Source: Acidimicrobiia bacterium (lineage in GTDB: Bacteria > Actinomycetota > Acidimicrobiia > UBA2766). Taken from it: a DNA stretch of 64,000 bases. The notes under the pieces were generated by a model. That model did no database searches, was not told where the DNA came from, and saw only the letters and a list, made by a program, of their open reading frames with translations. The position numbers were made by a program, and so were the translations under genes. Shown here in pieces: positions 19,910 through 32,981 of the stretch. Location of the stretch: assembly GCA_020850945.1 (NCBI GenBank), contig JADZDR010000052.1, forward strand, positions 62,001 to 126,000. The letters are read 5' to 3'. Numbering within the stretch: position 1 is the stretch's first letter; the number at the start of each line of letters is the position of its first letter.

Positions 19910-20411
19910 TGCCGAGACCGAGGACGATCCTGCCGCGCCTGCCGGAGAAGACGGACTCCGGTGTACCCGAGTTCCCGTGCGGCCCGCGGGGCATAGAGAC
20001 GCGCATGGTGCGTCAGATGCTCCCCATCCTCCTCGTCATCACCCCCCTCGCCCTCCTTCTCGCCGGACTCCTCCGCGGGGCCGACGGCCTCGTGTCGGCC
20101 GCGATCGGCCTCGTCCTCGCCTTCGCGAACCTGTGGGCATCCGCCTTCATGATGGAGCGCGCCGCCCGCATCAGCCCGCAGATGCTCATGGCCGCGGCGA
20201 TGATGGGGTTCATCGGCCGCCTCGTGATCCTCACCGGCATCGTTCTCCTCCTCAGCCTCGTGCCCTTCGTCGACGTGCCGACGCTCGTGGTCGTGCTCGC
20301 CGCCACCCACATCGTGCTCGTCGTGGGTGAGACCCTCGTCGTGGGTGCCGACGACCGCGCCCGCGACAGGGAGCGTGTCCTCCGCCATGCCCCCGAAAGG
20401 AATGTGGCCTG

Positions 20412-20412
<1 letters not shown>
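19909..20412 (+). CDS. ATP synthase I-like membrane protein
   Basis: Four-TM pattern, immediately precedes atpB. Confidence 0.55.
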
Positions 20413-21465
<1,053 letters not shown>

Positions 21466-21505
21466 CAGAACCGACCGATCACAGAACAGAACACTTGGAG
21501 TTGCA

Positions 21506-22069
21506 GTGAACGTACTGGCGCTCATCCTCGCCGCCGAAGAAGAAGGTGGCCACGCCAAGGAGGGGATCAACAAGATCCTGCCGCAGGGCTTCGAGATCTT
21601 CTGGGGCCTCGTGATGTTCGTGCTCCTCTTCGTCCTCCTCTGGAAGTTCGCGATCCCGGCGTTGAAGAAGGCACTCGACAATCGGGCGGAGACGATCGAG
21701 TCCGACCTGAAGCGGGCCGAGGAGGCCAAGCTCGAGTCCGAGGAGCTCCTCGCCGACTACCGCAAGCAACTCGCCGGCGCAAAGGACGAGGCGGCCAAGA
21801 TCATCGAAGAGGGTCGCAAGACCGCGGACGAGCTGAAGAAGGAGATCCTCGCCAAGGCCGAGTCGGAGGCAGGCGAGATCGTCGAGGCGGGCCGCCGTGA
21901 CGTCGAGGCCGCCGTGGCGTCGGCGCAGGCGGAGCTGCGCCGCCAGATGGCGGACCTCTCCGTCGACCTCGCGGGGCGCATCCTCGGGCGTGAGCTCGAC
22001 GCGGCCGCCCAGCAACAGTCGATCGACGAGTTCATCGCCGAGCTCGAGGCGATGGAGGCCGGCCAGTGA
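21506..22069 (+). CDS. atpF: ATP synthase F0 subunit b
   Basis: Single TM plus long charged helix; gene order. Confidence 0.93.
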   Translation: MNVLALILAAEEEGGHAKEGINKILPQGFEIFWGLVMFVLLFVLLWKFAIPALKKALDNRAETIESDLKRAEEAKLESEELLADYRKQLAGAKDEAAKIIEEGRKTADELKKEILAKAESEAGEIVEAGRRDVEAAVASAQAELRRQMADLSVDLAGRILGRELDAAAQQQSIDEFIAELEAMEAGQ

Positions 22070-22602
22070 GCGATCCCGTCGAGGGCTATGCGAAGGCGGT
22101 CATAGACGTCGCCCAGGCCGAAGGGGTCCTCGACGACGTCGAGGACGAGCTGTTCCGTCTCGCCCGCACGCTCGAGGCGAACCCCGACCTCGTGCAGGGC
22201 CTGTCCGATCCCGGCGTACCCGCCACCCGGCGCCAGGCGATGATCGAGGAGCTGCTCACGGGCAAGGCCCTGCCCCAGACGGTCTCGCTCGTCAGCTTCG
22301 TGGTCGGTTCGGGTCAGGGCCGCCGCATCCTCGAAATCGTCGCCCGCACGCTCGATCTCGCCGCGGCCGAACGCAACCGTGTCGTGGCACAGGTGAGGGC
22401 GGCGACCCCGCTCGACGCCGAGACCAAGGCGCGCCTCGCCACAGCTCTCGGCCGGGTGACGGGCAAGACCGTCGAAGTGAGAGCGTCGGTGGACGCGAAC
22501 GTGATCGGCGGTGTCTGGGCCAAGGTCGGAGACGACGTCATCGACGGCACCGTGAGGCACCGCCTCGAACGGTTCCGTGAAGGTCTACACAGGAGCACGT
22601 GA
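22066..22602 (+). CDS. atpH: ATP synthase F1 subunit delta
   Basis: Position and C-terminal [32 protein letters not shown]. Confidence 0.93.
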   Translation: MSDPVEGYAKAVIDVAQAEGVLDDVEDELFRLARTLEANPDLVQGLSDPGVPATRRQAMIEELLTGKALPQTVSLVSFVVGSGQGRRILEIVARTLDLAAAERNRVVAQVRAATPLDAETKARLATALGRVTGKTVEVRASVDANVIGGVWAKVGDDVIDGTVRHRLERFREGLHRST

Positions 22603-22603
22603 G

Positions 22604-24256
22604 ATGGCAGAACTGGTCATCAAGCCCGAGGAGATCACCTCAGTCCTCCGCAAGTACGTGGAGGGCTACAAGACCGAGCTCGACGTCGAGGAGGTCGGCA
22701 AGGTCATCGAGGTCGGTGACGGCATCGCGCACGTGACCGGGCTGCCCGGCGCGCTCGCGAACGAGATCGTCGAGTTCGAGAACGGTGCCTCCGGGCTCGC
22801 CTTCAACCTCGAGGAGAGCTCCATCGGAGTCATCGTCCTCGGTTCCGCCGACGAGATCGAGGAGGGAATGACGGTCCGCTCGACCGGCCGCATCCTCTCC
22901 ATCCCGGTCGGGGACGAGATGTTGGGCCGTGTCATCGACCCGCTCGGCCGGCCCCTCGACGGCAAGGGGCCGATCAACACAGCCGCATCCCGCATGCTCG
23001 AGCTCCAGGCGCCCACGGTCGTGCAGCGTCAACCGGTGCACGAACCCCTCCAGACGGGGATCAAGGCCATCGACGCCATGACCCCGATCGGCCGCGGCCA
23101 GCGTGAGCTGATCATCGGTGACCGCCAGACCGGCAAGACCGCCGTCGGCGTGGACGCGATCATCAACCAGAAGGGTCAGGGCGTCAAGTGCATCTACGTC
23201 GCCTGTGGCCAGAAGGCGTCGACGGTCGCCGAGATCGTCGAGCAGCTGCGCGAGAACGGCGCCATGGAGTACACGGTCGTCGTGAACGCGCCGGCGTCGG
23301 CTCCCGCCCCCTTCCAGTACCTCGCCCCCTACTCGGGTGCGGCGATCGGTCAGCACTGGATGTACAACGGCGACGCGGCGCTCATCATCTACGACGACCT
23401 GAGCAAGCAGGCGGTCGCCTACCGTCAGCTCTCCCTCCTCCTCCGCCGCCCGCCGGGTCGTGAGGCCTACCCGGGCGACGTCTTCTACCTCCACTCGAGA
23501 CTTCTCGAGCGGGCCGCCAAGCTCTCCGACGAGCTCGGGGCGGGCTCGCTGACGGCTCTGCCGATCATCGAGACGCAGGCGAACGACGTTTCGGCGTACA
23601 TCCCGACGAACGTGATCTCGATCACGGACGGACAGATCTTCCTCGAGACCGACCTCTTCAACTCCGGGCAGCGTCCGGCAATCAACGTCGGCATCTCGGT
23701 GTCCCGTGTCGGCGGTAACGCCCAGGTCAAGTCCATGAAGAAGGTGGCCGGGTCCCTCCGTCTCGACCTCGCGCAGTACCGCGAGCTCGCCGCGTTCGCC
23801 GCGTTCGGGTCCGACCTCGACGCCGCGTCGCAGGCACAGTTGCGGCGGGGTGAGCGGCTCACCGAGCTCCTCAAACAGCCGCAGTTCACGCCCTACGACG
23901 TGGTCGACCAGGTCGTGGCCATCTGGGCGGCGACCGAAGGGCACATGGACGACGTCCCCATCGCCGCCGTGCACCACTTCGAGCGCGACTGGCTCGCGTT
24001 CCTGCACAGCCGGTACTCGAAGGAGATGGAGACGCTGCGCACGGACTACACCGACGCCACGGTCGACACGCTCGTGAAGGCAGTACGGGAGTTCAAGGAG
24101 ACGTGGACACCGCCCGAAGGTGTCGTCTTCGCACCCGGGGCGGAGCGGGAGATCGAGAAGATCGAAGAGGACGTCGAGGCCGCTGAGGCCCTCCACGAGC
24201 TCCACGACGAGGAGCACCACGGCGAGGGCGGTACGGCGGTCGGCGGTCCGGTCTGA
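22604..24256 (+). CDS. atpA: ATP synthase F1 subunit alpha
   Basis: [40 protein letters not shown]-like signature. Confidence 0.98.
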   Translation: MAELVIKPEEITSVLRKYVEGYKTELDVEEVGKVIEVGDGIAHVTGLPGALANEIVEFENGASGLAFNLEESSIGVIVLGSADEIEEGMTVRSTGRILSIPVGDEMLGRVIDPLGRPLDGKGPINTAASRMLELQAPTVVQRQPVHEPLQTGIKAIDAMTPIGRGQRELIIGDRQTGKTAVGVDAIINQKGQGVKCIYVACGQKASTVAEIVEQLRENGAMEYTVVVNAPASAPAPFQYLAPYSGAAIGQHWMYNGDAALIIYDDLSKQAVAYRQLSLLLRRPPGREAYPGDVFYLHSRLLERAAKLSDELGAGSLTALPIIETQANDVSAYIPTNVISITDGQIFLETDLFNSGQRPAINVGISVSRVGGNAQVKSMKKVAGSLRLDLAQYRELAAFAAFGSDLDAASQAQLRRGERLTELLKQPQFTPYDVVDQVVAIWAATEGHMDDVPIAAVHHFERDWLAFLHSRYSKEMETLRTDYTDATVDTLVKAVREFKETWTPPEGVVFAPGAEREIEKIEEDVEAAEALHELHDEEHHGEGGTAVGGPV

Positions 24257-24283
24257 CCGGTACCCGCCCTTTGAGGAGAACAC

Positions 24284-27073
<2,790 letters not shown>

Positions 27074-27097
27074 CCACGGACGGTGCCGGCTGTCAGG

Positions 27098-27895
27098 TCA
27101 TCCAGGGGATCCGTCGTCGTCGGCCACGGGATGGCCGGTGTTGCGGGCGCGCCGTCTCGCCCCGAGCTGATCCCGAACCCGGCTCTGTCCGGCGGGTGGC
27201 TGGGGATCGGCACCGCCGGGACCCCCCGTTTCCGTGCTCTCGTTCCCGGCCTCGGCCCCGTCCGCAGCGGGAAGGGCGGCCTGCGCGTCGTGCGTCCCGT
27301 GGCCGCTCAGCGCGAACACGAGGGACGCCCACGTCCAGCCGACAACGAGCCCGGCGACGGCATCACTTGGATGATGCACGCCGAGATAGACACGTGATGC
27401 GGCCACGCACACGGCACACGCGAAGAGGGGGGACTTGGGCCAGCCGTGCAGCTCGGCGAGTGTGCGGGCTGCCGCCGCTGCAGTCGCCGCATGGCCGGAC
27501 GGAAACGAGGAGTCGCGCACGCGCACGAGGTGGCCGCCCGCATGCGGACGTTCCCGGGCGAGAACCGCCTTCACGAGCGTGTAGATGCCGGCACATCCCG
27601 CCATCGACACGACGGCGGCGACAGCCGGCGCCGCCTCGTTGCGCCGCCGCGAGATGACCGCTGCGTCCCCCATGACTCCCACGTGCGTGACCCAGCTTCC
27701 CGCCTGTGTGACCGTCTTGGCCAGACGCGTGCCGGCCGGGCTCTGGAGGTCGCGAACGTAGCGGCCGATCCCACGATCGAGATCGCGCAGCCGCGGCCGG
27801 TAGGGAGGCGTGGCAAGCGACATGGCCGTGTCGAGGCGCCGCAACACGCGTAGGATTCTGTCCAGCCTGTCGAGTGTCCGGCCCAGCGGAGTCAT
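27098..27895 (-). CDS. PAP2-family phosphatase, membrane
   Basis: KAVLARERP, SFPSGHA, SRVYLGVHHPSDAVAG. Confidence 0.88.
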   Translation of the reverse strand: MTPLGRTLDRLDRILRVLRRLDTAMSLATPPYRPRLRDLDRGIGRYVRDLQSPAGTRLAKTVTQAGSWVTHVGVMGDAAVISRRRNEAAPAVAAVVSMAGCAGIYTLVKAVLARERPHAGGHLVRVRDSSFPSGHAATAAAAARTLAELHGWPKSPLFACAVCVAASRVYLGVHHPSDAVAGLVVGWTWASLVFALSGHGTHDAQAALPAADGAEAGNESTETGGPGGADPQPPAGQSRVRDQLGARRRARNTGHPVADDDGSPG

Positions 27896-28039
27896 CTCGA
27901 GTGGTATAGCCGATGTGAGCCGGGGCCAAGACCCAGATGCCTCCTCGCCGTGGTGTGGTGGGGGGAGACGGGTGGATTCCGTCGAATATGTCGAGTAGGT
28001 GGTTTGCCGGAGCCGGGCGGAGCTCCGCAGCGAAGCGAT

Positions 28040-29110
28040 ATGACCGATTCCGACAAGAACCCAGATCTCGTGGACGATGCATCCGATGCGGCTCGGACCG
28101 CCTTCGATGCTCTGACGGCTACCTCTCCTCCGGCTGAGGCTGCGGCGACAGCGGCGACAGCGGCGCCACCCACGACGGGCAGGAGCGACCCGGCACCGTC
28201 GTCTACAGCGACCCCACGGCCGTTCTCCAAGACCCTCGATGAGCCCGGTGGAGACGGCGAGCCGGTGAGCATCACGTGGGCGGCAGGCTTCGGCACCCCC
28301 CACGCGTCCGGTGCTGCCCATTCCACCCCGGGGCGGGACGAGACAGGGACGGGTCGAGCGGGGCGGCGGCGTCGTCGAGGTGACCGGGCCGGCGTCGATC
28401 CCGAGCTCGTGCGCAAGGCCGAGTCGGTCGAGGCAGGCGCCTCGTCGCGGGCGACGCGCCTCAAGCAGGCCGGCATCGTGGCTGCAGTGCTCGTCGCCAC
28501 GGCCATGGCGACACTCATCGTCGCCTCGGCGTTCCGCGGGCCGGCGCGTGAGGCGGCGCGCCTCGAGGAGGAGACGAAGCTGAACGGCCTCGGCACGGGT
28601 GAAGAGGTGTTGCCGGACCCGGTGCCGGCAGGTGAGGAGGGTCCACCCAAGACCGCTCCTCCCTCGACGGCGGCCAACTCGACGCAGACGTCCGGTTCGC
28701 AGTCGACGGGGTCGGTCGAGTCGAGCACCGTGAAGACGGCGCCGCCTTCGACAGTGGGCTCGTCACTCATCACCCCCGGGGGGGGCGGTGACCAGCAGGT
28801 CGTGTATCTCGTCTCCGGCCTCGGCCTCACATTCACCACGACAGCAGGGAACTGCTCCGATTTCGAGGGCAACCCGCTCTGTGCCCACGTCGCGCTCGAG
28901 GTCGGCGAGAGACTCGTGATCAGCCGGATCGGCGACGGTGAACCTGCCACCAACATCTGGCTGCTCGATTCCACGGGGGCGCTGGCACTTGTCGGCGAGG
29001 GGGACGGGTTCTGGACCTTCGAGGCGAAGGCGCCGGTCGACAAGGGCAACATCGTCATCTACGCAGAGGGCGTCATCCCGCTCTTCATCGATTTCGCCGT
29101 CGGGGACTAG
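28040..29110 (+). CDS. Single-TM protein with Ser/Thr/Pro linker and extracytoplasmic domain, function unknown
   Basis: TM AGIVAAVLVATAMATLIVASAF; acidic/low-complexity flanks. Confidence 0.6.
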   Translation: MTDSDKNPDLVDDASDAARTAFDALTATSPPAEAAATAATAAPPTTGRSDPAPSSTATPRPFSKTLDEPGGDGEPVSITWAAGFGTPHASGAAHSTPGRDETGTGRAGRRRRRGDRAGVDPELVRKAESVEAGASSRATRLKQAGIVAAVLVATAMATLIVASAFRGPAREAARLEEETKLNGLGTGEEVLPDPVPAGEEGPPKTAPPSTAANSTQTSGSQSTGSVESSTVKTAPPSTVGSSLITPGGGGDQQVVYLVSGLGLTFTTTAGNCSDFEGNPLCAHVALEVGERLVISRIGDGEPATNIWLLDSTGALALVGEGDGFWTFEAKAPVDKGNIVIYAEGVIPLFIDFAVGD

Positions 29111-29129
29111 CAGTCGTCGCCGATCTCAT

Positions 29130-30533
29130 TCAGGCGACGCGAGCCTGGCCTTCATCGCCCTCCACGTCACGGATCGTGAAGGATTGGAGGTTGCCGACCG
29201 TCGGACCGGGCTGCGTGAGGGTGACGAGGGAGCTCTCCACTGCAGCCTCAGGACTGGCGGGGGATCCCCCTCCCCGGCCCGCGAGCAGCCACCAGCCGAG
29301 GGCGAGCACCGCGACCACGCAGGCGGTGATGAGCGCCACACGGACGAGAAGGGAACGGCGCGAGGCGGTGCCGTCCCGCGGGGGCGACTTCGGGAAGGAA
29401 CGCGGTCCCGCGACGGGTGCGTCGAGGGGAACCGGACCCGCAGGGGTGAGCGGAGTGTCGAGGGGGGCGGAACTCGACCACGCGGCCGGTCCGGGAGCCT
29501 GCGCAGGGAGGGTCCACGTCGCGTCAGGGGGTGCGGGAGTGGGCTGTGGAACCGGTTGCGCCCATGCTGTGTCGAGCGGGGTGAAGGCGTTCCCGTCGGG
29601 GCGCAGGGTCCACTGCGCGTCCGTCGGCACGTGCAGGTCGGACGCCGGCGGCCGAGGGGGAAGCGGTGCCACGGGGGGTGCGGGGGGGGCGAGGCCCGGG
29701 GTGGCACCCGGTGGTACCGGGGGCGGGGCCGACGTGTCCGCGGGTGGCACAGTCAGGAGTGGAGGCGCCGGGAGTGGAGGCGCCGGGAGTGGTGGTGTCG
29801 CGAGAGGGGTGGGGTCCGCCTGCTGCGCGAGGGGCGGCACCCACTGCGTCTCGGGCGGGGGCGTGTGGACCTGGGGTGGGGCGATCCCGTTGTGTGGGGG
29901 TACGGGCGGGGGCGTGTGGACCTGGGGTGGGGCGTTCCCGTTGTGTGGGGGTACGGGTGGGGCGTACGCCTGTGCCTCAGGGACGGCGGGGACCGCGGGG
30001 ACGGCTGCTTTGACCCACGATGCGTCCGGCTCTGCCTCGAGCGCAGCAGGAGCCTCCGTGCGGATCGTGGCTCGTGGATCCCCGATGACGGCATCCGGTG
30101 CGAGCACGTGGCGCGGCGGGGCCGCGTAGAAGAGGTTGCGGCGCGGCATCCAGTCCTGCTGGGGGCGGCGCGAGGGGTCGGTGAGATCCCGCGCATCGAC
30201 TCCGGCAGGAGGCAGGGCCTTGGGGCCACCGGCGGGGAGTGCGCTCGTCGGCCAGCGGCGTGCGCGAGACCGGTACTTGACCTGATCGACCCCCACATCG
30301 ACTGCCTGGGGTGCGGGAGGTGACACGGGCCGCAGCACCTCGGCTTGGGACCCGGAGCCGTTCACCGGCGGTACCTGCGCTGGGATGTAGGACGGCTCCG
30401 AACCAGGCGCCGGGTAGGGGGCGCTCTGACCTGGGAGCTCCCACTCCTGGGCCATGGAGTCCAGCACATGTGGCGGGGGCTGGGGCCGTAGCGGCTCCTG
30501 CACCTGACCCGGATGTTCCCTGTTCACGTTCAC
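29130..30533 (-). CDS. Proline-rich protein with C-terminal TM segment, function unknown
   Basis: PPQVHTPPPVPPHNG repeats, LLVRVALITACVVAVLALGWWLL TM. Confidence 0.6.
   Translation of the reverse strand: MNVNREHPGQVQEPLRPQPPPHVLDSMAQEWELPGQSAPYPAPGSEPSYIPAQVPPVNGSGSQAEVLRPVSPPAPQAVDVGVDQVKYRSRARRWPTSALPAGGPKALPPAGVDARDLTDPSRRPQQDWMPRRNLFYAAPPRHVLAPDAVIGDPRATIRTEAPAALEAEPDASWVKAAVPAVPAVPEAQAYAPPVPPHNGNAPPQVHTPPPVPPHNGIAPPQVHTPPPETQWVPPLAQQADPTPLATPPLPAPPLPAPPLLTVPPADTSAPPPVPPGATPGLAPPAPPVAPLPPRPPASDLHVPTDAQWTLRPDGNAFTPLDTAWAQPVPQPTPAPPDATWTLPAQAPGPAAWSSSAPLDTPLTPAGPVPLDAPVAGPRSFPKSPPRDGTASRRSLLVRVALITACVVAVLALGWWLLAGRGGGSPASPEAAVESSLVTLTQPGPTVGNLQSFTIRDVEGDEGQARVA
29857..29960 (-). repeat. 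51-nt tandem repeat (VPPHNG[NI]APPQVHTPPP, two copies)
   Basis: GCGTGTGGACCTGGGGTGGGGCG at 29861 and 29912. Confidence 0.85.
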
Positions 30534-30772
30534 CGTGGCGTCCTACCGGTCATCGCTTCGCATTCCGCGCATACGAGATGATCCCGCTGTTGTGCCGTGT
30601 TCCACGCTCGCGGCCGATGTACAAGGGGTCCGCAGCCAACGGATCCGGTCGGGGCATCGACCCTGGCCTGGGACACAACGTCCTGTACCGCAACGTTCGG
30701 CATGCCACCCCGGTTCCCCTGCGTGGGCGCTCGAGCAGAATACTGGGGGTTCGAAGATGGAGGAAGTCGAGG

Positions 30773-32482
30773 ATGACGTCAGTACCGAGGCCCCGTTCCG
30801 GCGAGATGGACCCTGTCGAAGGTATGCGAGCCCTTCTCGACCTGTGGCGGGCGAGGTCGGAGGACGCCGATACACGGCCCGTCGCCATGACGACCCTGTC
30901 GGGTGAGCCGGTCGCCCCCCTCTACACGGCAGCCGACCGGGCCGGAGTGGACGAGGTGTCCTCGCTCGGTGTGCCCGGCGAGTTCCCCTTCACGCGGGGT
31001 GTGTATCCGGCGATGTACCGGAGCCGGCTCTGGACGACCCGCCTCTTCTCGGGCTTCGGCACGGCAGAGGAGACGAACGCACGATATCGTGCCCTGCTCG
31101 AGGCGGGCCAGGACGGGTTGAGCGTCGCCGTCGACCTTCCCACCCTCATGGGCGTCGACTCGGACGACCCGCGTGCGCTCGGCGAGGTGGGCAGATGTGG
31201 TGTGGCCGTCGACACGTTGGAGGACTTCCGCATCCTCTTCGACGACATCCCCACGGGAGAGATCACGACGTCCATGACGATCAACTCCCCGGCGTCGATC
31301 CTGCTCGCGATGTACGTCTCGGTCGGGGAGGAGCAGGGTTTCGCGCGGCACAGGCTCGGCGGCACGATCCAGAACGACATGCTCAAGGAGTACCACGCCC
31401 AGAAGGAGTACTTCTTCCCGCCCCGGCCGTCCATGCGAATCGTCGCCGACATGATGCGCTTCACCACGGCCGAGATGCCGCGCTGGCATCCGGTCTCGGT
31501 TTCGGGTTACCACATCCGTGAAGCCGGGTCCACGGCCGCGCAGGAGCTCGCGTTCACGCTCGCCGACGGCTTCGCGTACGTCGAGCTGGGTGAGGCATCC
31601 GGCATGTCCGTCGACGACTTCGCGCCCCGCCTCAGCTTCTTCTTCAATGCCCACCTCGACTTCTTCGAGGAGATCGCCAAGTACCGGGCGGCGCGACGCA
31701 TCTGGTCACGCTGGCTACGGGACAGATACGGCGCGAAGTCGCAACGCTCCCTGCTCATGCGATTCCACACGCAGACTGCCGGTGTGTCCCTCACCGCACA
31801 GCAGCCCTACAACAACGTGGTGCGCACGACCGTCGAGGCCCTCGCAGCCGTGTTCGGCGGGACACAGTCGCTCCACACGAACTCGCTCGACGAGACCCTC
31901 GCCCTCCCCACGGCACGTGCGGCGAAGCTGGCGCTGCGTACGCAGCAGATCCTTGCCTACGAACACGGCCTGACCAACGTCGTGGATCCACTTGGCGGGA
32001 GCTACTACCTCGAGTCGCTCACGGACCGCATCGAGGCCCGGGCCGAGGAGTACTTCGCGAAGATCCTCGAGATGGGTGGCGGTTCGATCCTCGAAGGGGT
32101 CTACGCCGGGATCGAGAGCGGCTGGTTCCAGGTCGAGATCGCCGACGCCTCGTACCGGCTCCAACGCGAGTACGAGGCAGGTTCACGCAAGCAGGTCGGC
32201 GTGAACGTCTACGTCGAGGCGGACGACGAGGAGCTCGAGGTGCTCGAGATCGGCCCCGAGGCCGAGGTCCGCCAGCAGAAGAGACTCGCCGAGGTGAAGG
32301 CGACACGTGACGCGGCGCGCGTCGAGACGGCGCTCACCGCAGTGAGGGCTGCGGCGGCCGATCCAACCCGCAACCTCATGCCGCCCCTGATCGACGCCGT
32401 GCGGGCGCACGCGACCGTGGGGGAGCTCATGCAGACGATGGCCGGAGTGTTCGGCCGCTACGCGGAGCGGCCCGTGCTCTAG
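30773..32482 (+). CDS. icmA: Acyl-CoA mutase large subunit, isobutyryl-CoA-mutase type (no B12-binding domain)
   Basis: Aligns by eye to MCM catalytic domain (GLSVAVDLPT, GTIQNDMLKEY, SISGYH-like SVSGYHIREAG, QTAGVSLTAQQPYNNVVRT); ends before any DxHxxG domain; substrate-pocket residues Phe and Gln. Confidence 0.82.
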   Translation: MTSVPRPRSGEMDPVEGMRALLDLWRARSEDADTRPVAMTTLSGEPVAPLYTAADRAGVDEVSSLGVPGEFPFTRGVYPAMYRSRLWTTRLFSGFGTAEETNARYRALLEAGQDGLSVAVDLPTLMGVDSDDPRALGEVGRCGVAVDTLEDFRILFDDIPTGEITTSMTINSPASILLAMYVSVGEEQGFARHRLGGTIQNDMLKEYHAQKEYFFPPRPSMRIVADMMRFTTAEMPRWHPVSVSGYHIREAGSTAAQELAFTLADGFAYVELGEASGMSVDDFAPRLSFFFNAHLDFFEEIAKYRAARRIWSRWLRDRYGAKSQRSLLMRFHTQTAGVSLTAQQPYNNVVRTTVEALAAVFGGTQSLHTNSLDETLALPTARAAKLALRTQQILAYEHGLTNVVDPLGGSYYLESLTDRIEARAEEYFAKILEMGGGSILEGVYAGIESGWFQVEIADASYRLQREYEAGSRKQVGVNVYVEADDEELEVLEIGPEAEVRQQKRLAEVKATRDAARVETALTAVRAAAADPTRNLMPPLIDAVRAHATVGELMQTMAGVFGRYAERPVL

Positions 32483-32489
32483 GGGAGCT

Positions 32490-32945
32490 TCAGCCCCACT
32501 TGAAGACCATGAGGAGGAGGACGACGACGAACAGGAGATGGTTGACACCTCCCGCGACACCCAGACGGGCGCCGATGCGGTCCCGCTCGTCCCGTGCGCC
32601 CTCCTCGCCCTCGACAAGGCGACGCTGCGCCTCGACGAGCTTGCGCGTCGACGGCTGGAGGATCGCGAGGGAGACGACCAGGGCGACGACGTAGAGACCC
32701 ATGCTGATCGAGACCCATGCCTGGTCGAGGATGTCCAGGTCCCACGCGAGGACGAGGCCGAAGACGAACACGAGGTAGATCGCGATCTCGGAGACGCGGG
32801 TGGCAGTCCAATTCGACTCGAGGATGGCGAGGCCCTCACGCGGGTCGGCCTTCTGTGCCTTGCTCGCGTAGAGGCCGTTGAGCATGACGCCGCCGAAGCC
32901 GATGATCGCGGCGAGGATGTGGAGGAAGGCGAGAGTCTCGGTCAT
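32490..32945 (-). CDS. DUF2269-like small membrane protein
   Basis: Four TM helices, LHILAAIIGFGGVMLNGLYA. Confidence 0.55.
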   Translation of the reverse strand: MTETLAFLHILAAIIGFGGVMLNGLYASKAQKADPREGLAILESNWTATRVSEIAIYLVFVFGLVLAWDLDILDQAWVSISMGLYVVALVVSLAILQPSTRKLVEAQRRLVEGEEGARDERDRIGARLGVAGGVNHLLFVVVLLLMVFKWG

Positions 32946-32981
32946 CGGCCGAACCTAACCCACGACGGAGGCCAAGTCACG

